Source of the DNA: Pogostemon cablin
Lineage: Eukaryota; Streptophyta; Magnoliopsida; Lamiales; Lamiaceae
Direction: 5' to 3'
Length of the DNA stretch: 64,000 nucleotides
Assembly (NCBI GenBank): GCA_023678885.1
Contig: CM042987.1
Span: 27,800,927 to 27,864,926, forward strand
The position numbers and the translations under genes were made by a program. This document shows positions 13,338 through 23,570 of the stretch, piece by piece (position 1 is the first letter of the stretch; every line of letters begins with the position of its first letter). The notes beneath the pieces are model-generated. The model saw only the letters and a program-made list of their open reading frames with translations. It was not told the DNA's origin and made no database searches.

Positions 13338-13586
13338 CTCCCTCCGTCCCACCGAAAAGTCACCATTTTACTATATTGAGTGTCCCACTCAAATGTCCTT
13401 ATTTTCCTTTTTTAGTAAAAGGATGGGACATATGGCCAACCACTCACTATTAATACAATTACCCAATACACATAAAATAATAATGCTCCTTAATCCACAT
13501 GCAAAAAGCAACTACACATAAAATAATAATGCTCCTTAATCCACGTGCAAAAAGCAACCGGTGACCTTTGACAGCGACGGAGGGAG
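13338..13586. mobile_element. Stowaway MITE with internal 46-bp tandem duplication
   Basis: Termini CTCCCTCCGTCCCACC and GCGACGGAGGGAG with flanking TA. Inside, a 46-bp unit ending GCAAAAAGCAACT is tandemly duplicated (13468-13513 and 13514-13558) with one visible change (ACATGC against ACGTGC). Confidence 0.9.
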
Positions 13587-13920
13587 TATATCGTAAAACA
13601 TAATATTATATCCTTATACACCTTGTATACCCGAATATACAATAAATCAACTCTACTTAAAATTACATACGATAACTGTACTGTGATTTTAGAATTTTGT
13701 GGAATAGAACATTTTTTATGACAATATAGGAGTGTTCGGCACAATATACAATACAAAATTTAAAAATATTCGTGCTGAAAGTTTGGTACTAATTTTTTGA
13801 TATAGAAAATTCAGTTACTTATTGCAATTCCATATGAATTTTTGATTGTATTTAAATCAGTACCATTCAATGAAACAGAGTTACCATACATGTGCATTTA
13901 AAAGAATACTTGAATTATTA

Positions 13921-14210
13921 CTCCATCCGTCCCATGTATTTTTATCCATTTTCCATTTTGGGTGTCCCACGTATTTTTATCCATTCTATTTTTGGCAAAA
14001 ATACATAATATTTTATTACCTATTTTTTACAATCCCAACAACTTTAATTACTTTTTTACACTTTATTCATCATTCTCAATAACTTTATTCACATTTCTTT
14101 TTAAATTACTAATTTTATCCCTACTTTCTCTTTCATTATATATTAAAAAAATAAAACGTCTTAATCTCCGTGCCCGTACAAACGGGTAAAAATATCCGGA
14201 ACGGAGGGAG
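13921..14210. mobile_element. Stowaway MITE (290 bp)
   Basis: Left end CTCCATCCGTCCCATG, right end CCGGAACGGAGGGAG, TA on both sides. The phrase GTATTTTTATCCATT occurs twice near the left end. Confidence 0.85.
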
Positions 14211-14316
14211 TAGTATTTTCTTAACACTATGGGACTGAGTCGAGAAGTAAATAATAAAGCATGTGATTGTGCTGGGGTTGAGTAAGTAATTAAAGTATCA
14301 TGTCGTTAAACATGAT

Positions 14317-14553
14317 GATGGTGATGAATTTATTAACATGTAATATCCTACATATCAATCATCCAATGATTTGTAACAGGAGATGTAACAACACGATGGT
14401 GATGAATTTATTAATATGTACTATCCTAAATATCAATCATCCAATAATTTGTAACAGAGATGTAATAACAAAATGTAACAACATGATGGTGATGAATTTA
14501 TTAATATGTACTATCCTACATATCAATCATCCAATAATTTGTAATAAGAGTAA
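14317..14553 (+). repeat. Three-unit tandem repeat (78 and 90 bp periods)
   Basis: GATGGTGATGAATTTATTAA starts units at 14317, 14395 and 14485. Each continues through CATATCAATCATCCAAT. The apparent 86-aa ORF across it only reflects the repeat period and low stop density, so I do not call a gene. Confidence 0.9.
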
Positions 14554-14608
14554 TAAGTAATAGGAGATTCAGAATCTCTATTAACATAACATATTATGTG
14601 AATATAGT

Positions 14609-14842
14609 CAGGGCCAGCTCTTTAATTTGGGGGATGGAGCGAAATGGGTGCTGGCGCCTGGAATCGATCCCGTGTGAAGCGGAAGCAAAAATAAACATTT
14701 ACCAACTGAACTACACCATTAATTCATTTACAATTCCACTTTAAAATATATAACATATAAATATAATAAAAAAAATTGGGGGCCCTTGTTGTATTAGGGC
14801 CTGTGCGGCGACATCTCCGACACCGCCCCAGTGCTGCCCCTG
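14609..14842. mobile_element. Small hAT-like element (234 bp)
   Basis: Ends CAGGGCCAGC and GCTGCCCCTG form 10-bp inverted repeats with one mismatch. A perfect 8-bp duplication AATATAGT lies at 14601-14608 and 14843-14850. No coding capacity. Confidence 0.88.
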
Positions 14843-15022
14843 AATATAGTAATAGGGAGTTTTGTATGCTGCGTGTCGTCTCTATAATTGTTTATTCTAT
14901 GTGTCGAATTAATATGAAGTTTGAATGCTTACGTGGCGTGTCTAAATATTATTTGTTTATGTGTCAAAATAATGAAAAAATTTTAATTAAATGACATATC
15001 ACATTTATGTTAGAGAGACTCT

Positions 15023-15267
15023 CTTGTGAGACGGATGTGAGACGGGTTGACGCATCACTAAAGTATGTTTATTGTATAGTTAAAGTGTGCTTATTTGTAG
15101 TTAAAATATGTTAATAATAAATCATATTATAACATATTTAAATTATATTTTAATGCATAATTCAACATACATTAGAAAACAAGCTTTAACAATCATTTAA
15201 CATACTTTATCTATACAATAAGCATACTTTAGCGTCGACATGTCTCACAAATAACCCGTCTCACAAG
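15023..15267. mobile_element. Inverted-repeat MITE, family with CTTGTGAGACGG ends, copy A
   Basis: The left arm starts CTTGTGAGACGG and the right arm ends CCGTCTCACAAG. The inner arms share CTAAAGTATG and CATACTTTAG. A second copy in the opposite orientation lies at 60010-60272. True termini may extend about 10 bp further, because flanking AGAGACTCT-like sequence is shared between copies. The superfamily is undetermined. Confidence 0.75.
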
Positions 15268-15649
15268 AAACTTTGTCTTTATGTTATACTTAATTATTAT
15301 AAAAACTTTTATGTTTATTAATTATTTATTACGTTAATTGTGCAATTATTATAAATATGAATTATATGAATATTATTCATTCTATTATTTTATTAAATTA
15401 ATTATAATTAATTAATTTAATTATTCTAATCTTAAGTATACTATAGCAAAAACTTTTTTTGATGACGTGTCGTCTCCAAAGCGCTTTAATGTGATGTGTA
15501 ATTTTCTCAAATTTTTGAAATTTTTTTTTATGCAATTAAATTAAAGAGTAATTTTGTTAAAATATGGTGAATGATGAAACAGTTTAACATGATACTCTTA
15601 TCTATTACTTAAAAAGACCAACTACTTTCAAAAGTCAATAAAATTGATT

Positions 15650-15975
15650 TTAAAAAATCTTAAACTCTGATTTTAAAATTAGGTTTTCGATTTTCCAATT
15701 TTTTGTTTTTAAAATCTACACGTGAGTTTTTAAAATTATTCTTATATACACATACAAACCATATTAACCACTAATGCACATGTATTTTACACATTCTTTC
15801 TCCTCAATTAATACTTAAGACTGTTTTACAAATATCACCACACATCCCTTACACATTATTTTGACATAAACTTAAAACATACCATACAAAAAATCCAAAA
15901 AAAACATATACTATTACTATTCAAGCTGGTTTTCAAAACTCATATAAACTGAAAATAAACATATAATAAGATGGA
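15650..15975. mobile_element. Diverged Tourist-like MITE
   Basis: The middle resembles the minus strand of the Tourist-like copies at 31115-31888 (TTGACATAAACTTAAAACAT, CTCAATTAATAC). Termini are not clear, so the boundaries are approximate. Confidence 0.4.
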
Positions 15976-15982
15976 GGAAATA

Positions 15983-16277
15983 CTCTCTCCGTTCCTAAAA
16001 TACTTGCACACTTTCATTTTTGTCCATCCCCAAATAATTTGTACAGCCAAATAATGAAAACAACACACAATATCAACACTCTAACAATACTACAATATTA
16101 CAAAAATGTCGCTTTCTTTTTACACACAATTTAGTCAAAGTCAACTATATCATACATTTTATTTAAATTAAATTACCAAAAAAATCCTTATTTGTTTTTA
16201 CATCATTAAATTAAAAGTAATTTTTCTTAAATTGAGTACAAGTCAAAGTGTGTAAGTATTTTTTTGGATCAATAGAG
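15983..16277. mobile_element. Stowaway MITE (diverged)
   Basis: Left end CTCTCTCCGTTCCTAAAATA pairs with the right end TTTTGGATCAATAGAG, and the pairing continues inward (CTTGCACACTTT against AAAGTGTGTAAG). TA on both sides. Confidence 0.78.
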
Positions 16278-17129
16278 TATTATTTCTAGAGTGGGCTACA
16301 TTAGACGTTAAATGTTCTTATATTATTACAACAAAAGTAGAGTAATTTTTTTAAGTTAAAGTACAGAAATATATTGAAGATGAAGAGGGTATTATTTTAT
16401 GGAGTGGGCTACCATTGGATGTTAAATGTTGATATCAAAAATTAATGACACCAAAAGATAGGGTTTGGCCCTTCAACTAATGTCCAAAAGTATATCATAA
16501 ATTGCAGTTGATGACGACAATGAGTGGGGTTAATTTCTCATTGTAACCACAAAACAAAGATCGATTCATCATTCATACAAACAAGAAATAGTCCAACCAT
16601 TATCTTCGTACACCAAACCCATCCCACCCCACCCCACCCCCCATTACTTGTTGATTCTAGACTTTGAAAACTTCAAGTTGTAACATAATCAAGAGTAGCA
16701 TTGATTATGAGATGATAATAATTGAGTAATTATGGCCCATTTGGGGACACAAAGGGGTAAAGGATCTTTTCATTGAGCAGAGTTATTTTACGGAAGAAAA
16801 ACAATTAGATATGAACTAACAATTGTCAATCTTTAATTTGGATCTCATTTGAATCTTGTGATCTTTATTATGATCAGAAATTATGCACCCACCATTTGGG
16901 GTCTACCACATGTATATACTTGCATGTTGTAATTGTGGTTCAAGTGAAAATTAATTTCCCAACTGAGTTGTTCATAACATTTGTCAATCTTTAATTTTTC
17001 TCATTCTTTTCAATTCATTTCAATTCACTGTATTTAAAAATTATTCAATTTTAATCTTGACCATTCATTTAATATTTTTGATCTTAGCATTAACCCTATT
17101 TTTGCCAATAATTTATCTTATAATTTTTA
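16278..17129. other. Gene-free spacer between Stowaway elements
   Basis: No ORF or RNA gene seen. A C-rich tract (CCCACCCCACCCCACCCCCC) lies near 16620-16642. Confidence 0.45.
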
Positions 17130-17354
17130 CTCCCTCCGTCCGCTACAAAAGTGGACATTTGCTTTTTGCACGTGAATTAATGAGTATTATTATTTAAGGT
17201 GTAGTTGGTAGTTGTATTAGTGTGGTGGATGGGTCCCATAAATTTATTGTATTAGTGATGTGTGTGGGTCCCATGTGTTTAAAAAGGGAAATGTGGACCT
17301 TGGTGCGGACGCCCAAAATGGCAAAATGTGGACCTTTCGGGCGGACGGAGGGAG
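17130..17354. mobile_element. Stowaway MITE (225 bp)
   Basis: Left end CTCCCTCCGTCCGCTA, right end GGGCGGACGGAGGGAG with TA on both sides. The interior carries the common TTTGCTTTTTGCACGTGAAT phrase. Confidence 0.92.
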
Positions 17355-18116
17355 TAATTAACAATATAAATTTAATAAATATAAAAAAAATATCAGCATA
17401 TATTATATTAATTCAAATAATATACTAATTTTCAATCAATTAATATAATATAATATAATTTACATCATACTAATATTTTGATTTTTTTTCCTTATATATT
17501 TGGACAAGAAGCCGTCAGAATTATTATACCCAAATGACCAGTGACGGAGCCAAATTTGAATTTAGGGAAGCCCGAAATAATACTGTAAAATAAAATTTTC
17601 GTTCTGTCCCACAAAATTGTTTACTTTATACTATAAAAGAAGTTATTATTTTACCAAATTTATTAAAATTTTTAGAATAATTTGATAATTTTGGGTAATA
17701 AATAAAATACATGATGATTTTGACAGTAAAATATACTTGTTGAGTGTGTTTAGTTTCTTGAATTAATATCTATTATAGGCCTTAAAATTGATATAAAAAA
17801 AAGAGAATTTATACATTATTAATTATACTTATACATAAATATTTTTTTTAAGCCCATTTATGAGAAACAAGGGGCATATCATATGGGCACGGGATGTCCT
17901 GTGATAATTTGGTGTGACATCTCCTATAACATCTCTTAATAGAATGACACGTGCCAGGTTGAATAAATCCTTACCCCTAAGGGTTTATTGGTTAGGGTAT
18001 AATATCTCTCATCGCTCCTATGTATCACTCATTTTAATGGAGTATATCACATGAAATTAATGAAAAATTAAAGGAAATTAATGATATATTCATCAAATTA
18101 TAAGAAAATTATAGTA
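17355..18116. other. Gene-free region with a partial hAT-like end
   Basis: CAGTGACGGAGCCA at 17542 resembles the CAGTGGCGGACGCAGG terminus of the hAT element at 46510-46924, but no right end was found. GTTCTGTCCCACAAAATTG near 17600 looks like a Stowaway remnant. Confidence 0.45.
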
Positions 18117-18174
18117 TAAAGAAAAGGGGCGACTATTTGCACCCCTAAATCTACTAAACGAACCCTATTAATTA

Positions 18175-18267
18175 CTCCCTCCGTCCCATCACAATTGCTA
18201 CTTTTGACTGCAAAAAGCTCTCACATAATCTACAGTAAAAGTAGCAATATTAATGGGACGGAGGGAG
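18175..18267. mobile_element. Short Stowaway MITE (93 bp) inside the Mutator-like TIR
   Basis: CTCCCTCCGTCCCATCACAA and AATGGGACGGAGGGAG with TA on both sides. Long paired arms (GCTACTTTT and AAAAGTAGC) make it almost a pure hairpin. Confidence 0.9.
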
Positions 18268-18484
18268 TAATAGATTTAAAATATATTTATGTGAGAAGAC
18301 ATAAATACCCTTTTATAAATAATAAAATAAGATTAATTGTAATAAATTGTTATACATACCCAATTAAATTTCTAAATGCACCCCTTTAAAATTCTAAATG
18401 CACCCAAAATCCAACCCATCTTCTTCTTCGCCTAAATCCAACGCTTCTTCTTCGGCGTCAAAATCCAACGCCTCTTTTGCCATA

Positions 18485-18720
18485 TCATGTTATGTAATTA
18501 TCGAGGCTATTGGAGTAAAACGTGTCCGATCCAAACAAGCTACCAAAGGGACGTGAGAAGAAAGGATCGTCAAAGGGATCCTTCCCCCCAAACATGTGGG
18601 AAAACATGGTACTACGAAAAGCAGGCTGGTTAGAACTGTTAAAAGGACTGGCCCGAGTGCCCGTATTCTCTGTATTTTTCTGCGTTGTCTTCAAATACTC
18701 TGAAAAAAATTTAAAAAATC
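18485..18720 (-). pseudogene. Captured exon resembling a plant MLF-like (Mlf1IP domain) protein
   Basis: On the minus strand, a pyrimidine-rich TTTTTTTCAG acceptor (near 18700) precedes an open reading frame of about 69 codons ending at a stop near 18485. It contains MFGGKDPFDDPFFSRPFGSL. That G-K/R-DPFDDPFF-PFG motif is typical of plant proteins related to the myeloid leukaemia factor family; I recall this from memory and give moderate trust. The exon lies between the inverted arms of a Mutator-like element, so it is best read as captured host sequence, not a full gene. The frame is intact through the motif but the rest of a normal-length protein is missing. Whether it is transcribed cannot be told from sequence. 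Confidence 0.55.
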
Positions 18721-19580
18721 ACTAAATATAAAGTGAGGAGCTTAACGTTTAACAACATGTTTTTTAAGCATATACATATGCAAACACATGAAAAGTACAT
18801 TTACTCAATACTTTGATTTCATTAATTCATTCCAGCATATAGAAACTTCATCCTCCATTTCAATTTAAACATGAAGCAGCCTAACACCCATGAAATCTTC
18901 TCTGTAATTGAAAATTTGCAACTCAATTTATGATAACTAATTATTATATTCTCCAGAACAAACAATTGACACAGTAATAGACTCGATCAAATAGCAAGAA
19001 CATATGCCGATTGAATCAAGCATCCGTTAAATGTTCCCCACGAGATTAACCAAATCTTTTACAGAGCCGATAGAATAATTTCGAAGTTGCGAATACATGC
19101 TAAATCATTAGAAATTTAAATTTTCGAGGACATAGCGAATTGATAGAAATTAGTCGTCAAATACCTCCTTCTCGATTTGACTTATACCTCCTTCTCGATT
19201 TGACTTCTGAGAGAATTTAATGAGAGGTTAGAACGAATACTTGCATTTCTCTAATGGGAATAAATATATAGCCATCAGAGGGAAATACACTGTCATGCAT
19301 TTCAAATCTTTCATACTTTAATTAATTTGTGAAGTTGTAAATTTGAGGCTTTGGATCTGGGAAGAACAGGATATAGCAGAGGAGAGAAAGAGGAGTTGGA
19401 TTTAGGCGAAGAAGAGGTGTTGGAGTTAGATTTGGGGTGCATTTAGAAATTTAGTTGGAGTTTGTATAATAATTTGTCATAACTTATTTTATTATTTATA
19501 AAAGGGTATTTACGTCTTCTCATATAAATATAATTTAAATTTATAAATTAATGGGGTTCCTTTAGTAGATTCGGGGGTGC

Positions 19581-20255
19581 TTGTAAACGAAACGAATCGA
19601 ATCGAATCGAATACTAAGGTATTTGAATGATATTTGATTAAATATTCGAATATTCGAATTTGATTATAATTGAATTCGAAATCGGATTCGTATTCGATTC
19701 GAAAGTAATAAACGAACTATTCGAATATATTCGAATATTTGAATTTGAACATTCGAAATTGAATATTTGAATTCGAATTCGATTCGAAATGGTAAAATTC
19801 ATTTTTTTAAAATAATATTTTTTTTAATTTTTTATACTATTAATATATTTAAGAAGAAATACTCATTAAACACATCAACCATTAAATTATTAAAAATTAT
19901 AATTAAATAATTCACATTATATATATAAAAAAATAAAAATATTTCTTTTCCTCTTTATTTTTAGAGAGTAATAAATTAGATAATATACATATTTATTTAT
20001 ATTTATAAAATAAAATATTATATTTAATATATAAAAATATATAATTATTTAATATTAATAATATATAATTAATATATATATTATATATTAATATTCGAAT
20101 ATATTCGCGAATATTCAAATCGAATATCTTATGAATCATATTCGATTCGAATATTATTCGAACTAAAATATTTATTCGAATTCGCATTTGAATTCGAATT
20201 TTTCGAATTCGAATACTGAATCGAATTTGAATTATTTGATTCATTTACAACCCTA
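19581..20255. mobile_element. hAT-like element made of ATTCGAAT-type words, left end eroded
   Basis: The right terminus reads TTTACAACCCTA and the left begins TTGTAAACGAA, so they pair inward from TTGTAAA. Comparison with the intact Mutator-like end at 59190 (GGGGGTGCAAATAGCC) shows the insertion is inside that terminus. GTGCAAAT survives at 20256-20263 but only GTGC on the left, so about nine bases (end of the duplication and first bases of the TIR) appear deleted. The interior is dominated by CGAATATTCG, TTCGAATTCGAA and similar palindromic words around a long AT core. Confidence 0.72.
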
Positions 20256-20475
20256 GTGCAAATAGCCGCTCCCTAAAGAAAATCAATATAGAAAGATGAA
20301 CGAAAATAAAAAAAAATTATATATAAAAAATAAATTTATCATTTTTTAAAATTATAAAAAATAGAATTAAGGTTGCTGTGTATGTGTGGTTTATAAAGAA
20401 TAAAATTTTGATTTATCCTTAAAAAAATATTAAGAAGTATTGTTATAACCAATGTCAAATAAATTAATATGCGAT

Positions 20476-21614
20476 CACTACAAAAAAAAGCTTTGATTAG
20501 AGACCAAAATTAGAGACGGTGTGTTAGTCGTCTCTATTTGAGACGGCTTTTGAGACGGTTTTTTAGAATTAGAGATGACATTCTCGTTGACTATTGGTCA
20601 ACAGTAACAAATTTAACATTGAGACGGTATTAAAAAGGCTTCACATTGAGACGGTATTAGAGACGATTTTTTCCGTTTCAATTAGAGACGGTTTCTTGCC
20701 GTCTCTAATTTGAGACGGCATTAGAGACGGTTTTAAGTTGTGACGATATTTGAGACAGTTTTAGAGACAGAATGTGTCTACAGGCTATAGAATCGGAACG
20801 GATAATTTTCAGACGATTTCTGACCGTTTCAATTATTGAGACGGATGCGAACCGTCTCAATTTGAGACGGTATTAGATACGATTTTAAGTTGAAACGATA
20901 TTAAAGATGATTTTTTGCCCTCTCAAATTAGATACGGTTTTTTACCGCCTCAAACTAGAGATAATTTATAGTTGAGACTGTATTAGAGACGGTTTTCTTT
21001 CGTCTCAATTAGAGACGGTTTTTAGCCGTCTCTAAAGCCCTCTCTAACCATTAAATTTTTCAAAATTAATGAATCGAGGTTCAACCCATGTCCACAATGA
21101 GCAGAAATAAGTGTATGTATACATATATAGTGTGATGAATATATATTAAGAATCACTTCTAGCAAACTTGGCATACATGATGCCCATAAGGTCCCCGATG
21201 CCTACAGGTCCGGGTTCGAATCCTCTTCAAGACTTGAAATTACAATATTCATATTAAATTAAATAAAAAATTCTGGCAAAAAAAAAAAGATGATGCTGGT
21301 CTAGTGGTCTTGAGCCTCAGCCGTGGGCATAGTAGCCATGGTTCAAACCTTGATCTGTTCATTTTTGCAAAAACCGTCTCAATTTAAACCGATCGGACCG
21401 GTTTACAACCATTTAGAGAAAACCCTTTCTAATACCGTCTCAAATTAAACCGACCGGTCCAGTTTACAACCGTCTCAAATACCGTCTCAAAATAAAACCG
21501 TCTCTATTTTAGCTACGCACAAATTGTAGACGGTCATAAAACCGTCTCAAAAACCATCTCAAATCATTAAAAGCCGTCTCTAAAACTGTCTCTATTCAAG
21601 GTTTTTTTGTAGTG
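20476..21614. mobile_element. Non-autonomous CACTA (En/Spm-type) element
   Basis: Ends CACTACAAAAAAA and TTTTTTTGTAGTG are exact inverted repeats of the CACTA class, with the expected 3-bp duplication GAT at 20473-20475 and 21615-21617. Both subterminal zones are filled with GAGACGGT/ACCGTCTC motifs, more than twenty by eye, as expected for transposase-binding repeats. No transposase frame is present. The centre (about 21060-21370) is different sequence with tRNA-like promoter boxes, listed separately. Confidence 0.93.
21150..21365 (+). repeat. Two tRNA-derived SINE-like segments inside the CACTA element
   Basis: A B-box-like GGTTCGAATCC at 21213-21223 is followed after about 55 bases by an A-rich tail at 21277-21289. 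A second unit follows with an A-box-like TGGTCTAGTGGT at 21297-21308 and a B-box-like GGTTCAAACC at 21340-21349, spaced as in tRNA genes, then another short A tract. No cloverleaf can be drawn, so these are not functional tRNA genes. Head-to-tail SINE-like heads is an inference. Confidence 0.45.
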
Positions 21615-22191
21615 GATAGGAAAAAGAAAAAAATGTATACACTCCAAGCAAAGTTAAAATGAGAAAAGGAAGGGCAAACAATTGAAGACAGCCTTTCAAA
21701 AAAAAAAAAATTGAAGACAGCATGACTTTTGATGATTCGAACACACTACTTGAACTTTAGTGATTTCTTATTTGATTGTATATAAGAGTTAATTACATAA
21801 AATCCCAACCTTTTCATTAATTTCAAATTAGAAATTTTTTAACATTTATAAATAAATACGTGAGTTTAAACCGTATTGCAATTTGAATGACCGGGCAGCA
21901 ATCCAGCTGCCCGGTTGTTGATGTGGTATTTTCTTTGCAAATAGTCTCCACATGTAAGTGACCCACCCTCACCTCCAAGAATGTCAGTCTCCACGTGTCA
22001 CACCCTCACCCAACCTTACTTTATCCTCTCTTCTAACCTCCCAGAGTTTCTCGACTCAAACGACGTAGTAACCGATGTATCGGCGGAGGAACTCGCTGGA
22101 CGAACAGTCGCCACCGCAAACTGTCTCAACCTCAATGCCGAAAACTGTCTCCACTCGCTGACATGTCCCCACCGCAAACTGTCTCAACCTC

Positions 22192-22760
22192 AATGACGAC
22201 TCCGGCAATATCTTATACTACAGAAGAAGCTTATACGAGCCGCCGACGCCGAGAGTGGACGCCGACGATACCGTCCAGAAACTGAAGGAGAAAATCTATC
22301 AGATTGAAGGCGTGCCTCCGATTCGGCTTATCTTCCACGTGAATGGAATTGAACCGATAGATCAGAAATCAATCGGCGACTGCGGTTTGGTTGAGAATAA
22401 AGCGGAGGTGGTGGTGACTGTTCACGCGCCTCCGCAAAATTCGCCGGCGATGCTGAGAATCGTGCTGGTTTGGGCGCGGAGAAGATTCCGGTGGAGATGA
22501 ATGCGTTGGATAATGTTGGGGAGCTGAGGAAGAATCTGCAGAAGATGAACGTGAATCTCCCGCGTGATGGTTATTTCTTCAACTTTTCCGTCTCGACGTC
22601 GGAGACGGAAGTCAGCACGACAGCTTTCCTGCGCAGCGAATGCAGCAGTAGCAGGAGGATTTGATAGGAGGGGAGAGCCGGAAGAGGAAGGGGAACGGCG
22701 GGGGAGGGCTGCTGATGATGAGCTGCCGGCAGGAGAAGGCGTGGGGCGGCGAGCAGAATG
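22192..22760 (+). pseudogene. Captured ubiquitin-like domain gene fragment, frameshifted
   Basis: An open frame running through 22192-22500 reads ...LYEPPTPRVDADDTVQKL, KEKIYQIEGVPPIRLIF, and IDQKSIGDCGLVEN. This is a ubiquitin-like beta-grasp fold, where ubiquitin itself has the TIxxVKxKIxxxEGIPPxxQRLIF pattern. The frame shifts near 22465-22480, continuing as GAEKIPVEMNALDNVGELRK and NLQKMNVNLPRDGYFFNF, then shifts again near 22590. There is no clear start codon in frame and no complete 3' end. GC content is much higher than in the neighbours, typical of captured exons. The exact parent gene is not identified. The ORF on the opposite strand is an antisense shadow. Confidence 0.72.
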
Positions 22761-22997
22761 GCTTCTATCCAAACCCTATTTTTAAAAAAAATTAAATTTT
22801 GGTCTACATAAGCTGTAGATACTAATCGTAGACTTTGTCCAACATGTGCACATCGGAACTCCGATGAGACTTTGTCCAACATATGCTGGTCCTCGAGAAC
22901 TCCAACAAAACTATAATGGTGGGTAGAAGAAACTATGGGTAGTAGAAGAAACTATGTGGGTGGGTAGAAGAAAGGATAAAGTAAGGTTGGGTGAGGG

Positions 22998-23345
22998 TAG
23001 AGCTGTTACATGAATCAAGCCGATCGGTAGCTCGACTTGTGTGTACTCGAGCTCGACTTAATACTCGGCTCGGCTCGATAAATAATATTAATATTAAAAA
23101 TAAATATTATATAATGATAATTATATATATTAATAATAATTATTAAATATAATATTAAATATATTAATTAAAATTCGACTCGAAAGCTCGTTAAGGCTCG
23201 AAAGCTCGATTCATTTTGCTTAATGAGCCGAGCTCGAGCTCGGTTGAGTAATTTTCAAGTCGAACTTGCTCGTAGGCTCGTTATCAAATCGAGCCGAGTT
23301 CAAGTATGCACTACTCGAGCTCACTCGGTTCGTTTAACAGCCCTA
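22998..23345. mobile_element. hAT-like element made of GCTCGAGC-type words (348 bp)
   Basis: Ends TAGAGCTGTTA and TAACAGCCCTA are inverted with one mismatch. Flanks GGTGAGGG (22990-22997) and GGTGAGGT (23346-23353) match at 7 of 8 positions. The interior repeats GAGCTCGA, GGCTCGA and similar words on both sides of an AT-only core. No coding capacity. Confidence 0.85.
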
Positions 23346-23570
23346 GGTGAGGTTGTGACACGTGGAGACTGATGCTTGGAGGTGAGGGTGGGTCACTTAC
23401 ATGTGCAAAGAAAATGCCACGTCAGTAACCGGGCAGCTAGATTGTTGCCCGATGGTTCAAATTGTAATACAGATTTAAAATCAGGTACTTATGTAAATAT
23501 TTAAAAGTTTGAATTAATTTGAAATTAACGAAAATGTTAGAACATCTCATGTAATTAAACCATTATATAA

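Larger units (their letters stand above)
18126..20273. mobile_element. Mutator-like element with long TIRs carrying a host gene fragment (Pack-MULE type)
   Basis: A perfect 9-bp duplication TAAAGAAAA flanks the element (18117-18125 and 20274-20282), the length expected of Mutator-like elements. The ends GGGGCGACTATTTGCA and TGCAAATAGCCGCTCCC are inverted. Pairing continues for roughly 230 bp once two later insertions are set aside: a Stowaway in the left arm (18175-18267) and an hAT-like element in the right arm (19581-20255). Shared arm words include TAAATACCCTTTTATAAAT and CTAAATGCACCCC. Between the arms (about 18480-19385) lies non-repeat sequence with a host gene exon and no transposase, so it is non-autonomous. 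A related right end is at 59030-59204. Confidence 0.88.
21786..23561. mobile_element. Second Mutator-like element with long TIRs carrying a ubiquitin-like gene fragment
   Basis: The arms GAGTTAATTACAT... and ...ATGTAATTAAACC are inverted and pair for over 200 bp; both contain GCTGCCCGGTT, ACATGTAAGTGACCCACCC and CAGTCTCCACGTGTCAC. Flanks TGTATATAA (21777-21785) and ATTATATAA (23562-23570) agree at 7 of 9 positions, consistent with an aged 9-bp duplication. The centre is strikingly GC-rich with ubiquitin-like coding sequence and no transposase. A 348-bp hAT-like element sits in the right arm (22998-23345). Confidence 0.78.

Noticed and set aside
14300..14560. 86-codon ORF in the three-unit repeat
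   Set aside because: Pure repeat translation; the protein repeats exactly with the DNA period.
21190..21360. tRNA genes in the CACTA centre
   Set aside because: A and B boxes are present but no acceptor or anticodon stem can be paired; treated as SINE-like.
20500..21600. CRISPR-like array from the regular GAGACGG motifs
   Set aside because: The motifs are short, irregularly spaced and in both orientations inside perfect CACTA ends; this is eukaryotic nuclear DNA.
22422..22882. Long minus-strand ORFs opposite the ubiquitin-like fragment
   Set aside because: GC-rich antisense shadows with Ser/Pro/Arg-rich text; the plus strand carries the recognisable domain.
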